Shown in pieces: positions 32,444 through 35,583 of a DNA stretch of 35,583 nt. The position numbers were made by a program, and so were the translations under genes. The stretch lies in contig NWUY0304086237.1 of the NCBI GenBank assembly GCA_004151065.3, forward strand, positions 1,948 through 37,530, given 5' to 3'. How positions within the stretch are numbered: position 1 is the first letter of the stretch; the number at the start of each line of letters is the position of its first letter. The notes below the pieces were generated by a model. The model saw only the letters and a list, made by a program, of their open reading frames with translations. It did no database searches and was not told where the DNA came from. This DNA is from Larix sibirica (taxonomy: Eukaryota; Streptophyta; Pinopsida; Pinales; Pinaceae).

Positions 32444-32570
32444 GATTCCGACTGTAATGAGTAGAGAGATGGACTATAATGGGGAGGACGACAGACTTAT
32501 AGTTGTTTCTAGCGTAATGGGGAGGACCACACACTTATACACTGTAATGAGAGGGACCACGGGCTGGTAC
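32444..32570. repeat. Tandem TAATGGGGAGGACCAC repeat
   Basis: Copies: TGTAATGAGTAGAGAGATGG (32453), TATAATGGGGAGGACGACAGACTTATA (32474), CGTAATGGGGAGGACCACACACTTATA (32513) and TGTAATGAGAGGGACCACGGGC (32542). Spacing is about 20-40 bases. Confidence 0.65.
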
Positions 32571-33540
32571 AAAAGCCTACCCTTCGTAACTGAATAAAAG
32601 CCTCCGTACTCTATCTACGTATAACTAATAATACCTCGGACATTCACAATTGGTGAATTCGCGGCGGGGAACTTTTATATAGTAATAATTGATGCTTATC
32701 AAAACTTTTTTTTTTATACCATCCGCCTAAAAAACCTGCATGCAGGGACGCCTGTCACTTCGGGCCACTCGCCTTACTTCTCGAGAAAGGCTCGACTGCG
32801 TTAATGCTAAAAACTCCTGCTATAAGAAAGACTGGGCTCTGCAGTTAGGACTAACTGCCATAGCTAGGTAACTCACTGCATCCCCGAAACTCGAGTGAGA
32901 AGCGAGATGGGTGGATACCAATTCCATCAACTACGACCAGAAGGGTATCTTTAGGAAACAGCATAAAACGATAGATTTATTCCCTGCGAGTGCAGCTTTC
33001 TCCTGCCTTCCACTCATTCAGGCTTGCAGGTTTAGTTATCTCTTCTCTATCACATGCGGTGAAGAACCGGCCGGGGGTTCAACGGAGGACATGAACGAGA
33101 ACAATTCAATTTATTTCGGAGGCGAGCCAGCATCAAGAACGATTCGATTTCCAGCGCATTGCTAGAACGGGGGGGACGGGGAAAGCAACCTGGTTGAGCA
33201 GCTTTTATAATGTGCCCTTATATAGTAAACCTCTCCCGGTATCACTCAATTGGCTCTCAGGTTTATCGAGCCCTATTAAACATTTCATTTACTTATCGCT
33301 CGCTCTCTTATTATATAGAAAAACGAAGATAGGTGTTTCATAGATCGATAGATAGAGTGGGAGCCAGAGAAGAAGGGTTTAACGAACAAATAAACTAGCA
33401 GGGGTGGGTCGATGCCGATGCGTATCAAGCATTTAGTAACTATAAACTCATGGCTACCACACTCACATGTTTAGGTTCAATAATATTGTATACAATAATG
33501 ATGAAAGAAAGGGTATTTTATGTTTATTATTCCCAGAATT
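32571..33540. other. No recognisable gene
   Basis: Contains a perfect 12-base palindrome CCTGCATGCAGG (32736-32747) in a GC-richer stretch, a T run at 32705 and an 84-codon plus frame (32911-33165) with no recognised family. Confidence 0.35.
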
Positions 33541-33770
33541 CCCTTGCTAAATGTCATTAAATCAGTAGTAACAGTCTATCTATCACTGGTAGTGGATGGA
33601 TGTGATACCCTCCCTCCGATGATCCCTGGTAGTATATGTCCTTCATTGCTTCCCCTGCTAGATGTCATTAAATCCTCTGTGAGTAGATGTAATCTCAATC
33701 CGTGGCTAGCTGGTATTCCCTCCTTCCTTCCAATGCTTTATTCCCCTGGAAGGTAGAAGTAAATCCCCTG
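33541..33770. repeat. Tandem repeat, period about 111, two and a half copies
   Basis: CCCTTGCTAAATGTCATTAAATC at 33541 recurs as CCCCTGCTAGATGTCATTAAATC at 33652 and, more diverged, as CCCCTGGAAGGTAGAAGTAAATC at 33743. The spacers share a CTGGTAG or CTGGTATTCCCTCC phrase. Confidence 0.7.
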
Positions 33771-34721
33771 TGTTATAGCCTATAGACTGTACCTGTTTCA
33801 GATGGTAGGAAGGATGTTATCAGTCTCTGTATGGTAGGTATCAGTCTCAGTATTTACTGGGAGTTATTCTCTCTGTCTATATGTCTCTCTGCCTCGATGA
33901 TGGCGGGCGAGTCTGGATTGTCCGCCCAGCTTGTATGGGATGGGAAAACTAAATGGGTGGGTGTTAGGAAGGAATCAATCCGATGGTAGTCAGATGCTCT
34001 ATTATATATTGCTGTGATGTGAAGGATTGCCTCGGCTGCTAGTATGTCTCTGAATCGCTGCTTGTCCGGAATAAATCCAATGTGTGTGTAGTGTCAGGAT
34101 TGCATCCATGTCCTGTCTTGCTGTTGAGGATTCCCTGGCATGGAAAGGGACTCGAGACTCAGTATCTGTTTTATCTAAGGGATTCTATCCCGACCAGGCC
34201 TCTTCTGTCACTTGCAGTTCCGACCAAAAGTTTTGTACCTTTATAGGTGTACGCACCAACGAGTTGGGGAAAAGAAGTGCTTCCTTGGGCGATAAATCCA
34301 TTGGGCATGCATGGGATCAATAAGTTATTTTCAAAAGGTTCACACTTATCAGAGCGGGATCGAATTAGGAAGGGGAAACAAGTGGTCCCCTCTGGTAAAA
34401 AGTACCCAGTGGGGTACGGCGAACTCAGAATCCTGTCCGGACATCTATCTATATCTATAGGCTGCCGGCTAGGCTATAGATATTTACGTCTATATAGGTT
34501 GGCTGTAGGTTATATCTAGCCTTCTATTTGTGGAACTCAATATCGTTTGTCAACGTCATCATAACTCTTTTAGCAACTGAACGGAAGATAAAATCCATTA
34601 TATATTCTATGAATTATGGTCGCAGAGAGAAGCTTAGGGTTGGACCTCCCAGCAGCGACCCGTCTCCTCCCCACCCATACTCCTTAAAGAAAATGAAGAA
34701 GGTTATACCTTTCGCCCCCTA
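33771..34721. other. Unassigned sequence downstream of rps11
   Basis: Shows repeated CAGTCTC and GATGGTAGG words (33800-33860). Three overlapping plus frames of 66-90 codons (34084-34728) are unrecognised. A perfect 10-bp stem ATATCTATAG (34451-34460)/CTATAGATAT (34474-34483) lies within. Confidence 0.35.
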
Positions 34722-34747
34722 TTTTTAGGGGCTTTGGCCCCTAAAAA
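34722..34747 (-). terminator. Stem-loop 48 bases past the rps11 stop codon
   Basis: On the plus strand TTTTTAGGGGC (34722-34732) pairs perfectly with GCCCCTAAAAA (34737-34747) around a four-base loop, giving an 11-bp stem with five G-C pairs. On the minus strand it lies 48 bases after the rps11 stop codon. Plant mitochondrial mRNAs often end at or near such stem-loops, which stabilise 3' ends against exonucleases, so it probably defines the rps11 transcript end rather than terminating transcription. Confidence 0.55.
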
Positions 34748-34795
34748 AATAATAGGTTGAAGTAAATGGAGAACTTAATCAATCTATGATGAGAT

Positions 34796-35308
34796 TTAAA
34801 CACGACGTTTCCTGGGGAGTCGGCATCCATTATGTGAAAGTTGGGTTACATCGTGGATGTACATAATGAGAGATTTTCTCCCTACTCCTTTTCGAGAGCT
34901 CAGGATCACTGCTTTCTTTTTCCCGAGATAGGTGGATCCTTTCACTCTCACTACAATAGGCTTCCCTCTATTTTTTGCAGATCGCCCAACATGTTCTGCA
35001 ATTGCTTCAGCAGCATACTTGGTCGAGCGACGAGACCCCCCTTTAATTTCCTCCAAGCAACCTGCGGAGGCCCCAGTTTTTTTATTCCCCTTATCATCCG
35101 TCGCGGTAACAGAGGTATTATTGTGGATTAGTAAAAAATGGACGAAATCTTTGTTCTTTTCCCTATTTCTTTGCCGCTCCAATTGCTCATATTCCTCCGG
35201 GACGCTTTGTACAAAGTTCATGGATCTGAAACTCCTGTCCGCAAAAACTTGTTGCTCCACGTGATCCTGCTCCGTCGTTTTTCCCAAGTGCTCGGGTTTT
35301 ATAATCAT
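34796..35308 (-). CDS. rps11: Mitochondrial small-subunit ribosomal protein S11 (uS11m)
   Basis: Ribosomal protein S11 binds 16S/18S-type rRNA in the platform of the small subunit, near the E-site mRNA path; this copy would serve the mitochondrial ribosome. From the ATG at 35308 the product is 170 residues. Residues 54-170 are the uS11 domain: DFVHFLL, NNTSVTATDDKGN (63-75), GASAGC (79-84), the helix STKYAAEAIAEHVGRSAKN (95-113), VKGST (122-126) and the hallmark basic tail HNGCRLPRKRRV (159-170), close to the bacterial HNGCRPPKKRRV. Residues 1-53 form a charged N-terminal extension absent from the roughly 129-residue bacterial protein. A TTG seven codons upstream (35329) keeps the frame open, but ATG is the natural start. 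The stop is TAA. The frame is intact, in contrast to everything else in the window. C-to-U RNA editing is likely in this genome type but cannot be located from DNA alone. Confidence 0.95.
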   Translation of the reverse strand: MIIKPEHLGKTTEQDHVEQQVFADRSFRSMNFVQSVPEEYEQLERQRNREKNKDFVHFLLIHNNTSVTATDDKGNKKTGASAGCLEEIKGGSRRSTKYAAEAIAEHVGRSAKNRGKPIVVRVKGSTYLGKKKAVILSSRKGVGRKSLIMYIHDVTQLSHNGCRLPRKRRV

Positions 35309-35583
35309 ATTAGAGGTGTTTATGAACAACTATAGCTCTATGCTCTTCGTAGCGCTCCCACTCAATCAACTCATCAGTCGCTTCTTCTTTCCTCGTTCCA
35401 ATTTGACTGGTTTTATATGCAACTACTTATATATATATATATAAGCTGTGATGCGGGAAAGTCACTTAACGTACCTTCTATTTTCATTCCTAATCACTCT
35501 TCTTACTTATATTTAAGGGGGGGTTATATGGAGTGCTCAGGGCCATAAATTATTTATATATGTAATTATGCTAGATTCGGTGT
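35309..35583. other. Region upstream of rps11
   Basis: About 275 bases to the window edge. Contains a 20-base perfect AT palindrome CTTATATATATATATATAAG (35426-35445) and a C7 tract on the minus strand (plus-strand G run at 35518-35524). rps11 is adjacent to rps13 in some land-plant mitochondria, but no rps13 end is visible here. The rps11 promoter may lie here; I could not single out a convincing one. Confidence 0.4.

Noticed and set aside
34796-35335. Plus-strand frames of 65-110 codons opposite rps11
   Set aside because: They are antisense shadows of the rps11 coding sequence.
1-35583. tRNA genes, CRISPR arrays, plastid-derived inserts, toxin-antitoxin or defence modules
   Set aside because: Scanned by eye for T-arm consensus words on both strands, regular spacer arrays and familiar plastid genes; none was convincing. 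A covariance-model tRNA search could overturn this.

Overview
The window looks like part of a large, gene-poor plant mitochondrial genome, most likely from a gymnosperm (probably a conifer). Three things point there. There is one intact protein gene, a mitochondrial-type rps11, at the far right on the minus strand. There are pieces of plant-mitochondrial 26S (large subunit) rRNA. The remaining roughly 34 kb is non-coding sequence built from diverged short tandem repeats, decayed transposon-like coding sequence and simple sequence. rps11 is retained in mitochondria of gymnosperms and early land plants but is often lost or moved to the nucleus in flowering plants, so the lineage call is an inference.

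Layout. 1-170: plus-strand piece of rrn26, cut at the window start and breaking off at about 170 where a dispersed repeat begins. 0.2-2.6 kb: weak repeats and unrecognised sequence. 2.65-4.3 kb: decayed minus-strand reading frame with a coiled coil (pseudogene A), probably a transposon gag-like gene. 5.33-5.43 kb: second, degraded rrn26 piece that in an intact gene would lie just before the piece at the window start. 5.4-14.6 kb: unassigned sequence with several imperfect tandem arrays; those at 6.8-7.3 and 12.0-13.5 kb change strand polarity between blocks. 14.64-15.5 kb: plus-strand decayed coiled-coil frame (pseudogene B). 17.05-18.5 and 22.03-22.55 kb: one dispersed repeat family. 18.5-20.85 kb: AT-rich block with its own word content. 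20.89-21.98 kb, perhaps to 22.32 kb: minus-strand decayed frame with a glutamine/glutamate-rich coiled coil (pseudogene C). 22.8-34.7 kb: more short tandem arrays and unassigned sequence. 34.72-35.31 kb: rps11 with a strong stem-loop just past its stop codon.

No operon or defence system is visible. The only likely functional genes are rps11 and, if the part outside the window is intact, rrn26. The most interesting signals are the three decayed coiled-coil frames, whose nonsense codons in the coil segments all sit one C-to-T change from Gln or Arg codons; the scrambled rrn26 pieces; the rRNA-repeat junction; and the polarity-switching arrays. No tRNA, 18S or 5S rRNA, other mitochondrial protein gene, plastid insert or CRISPR array was recognised by eye.
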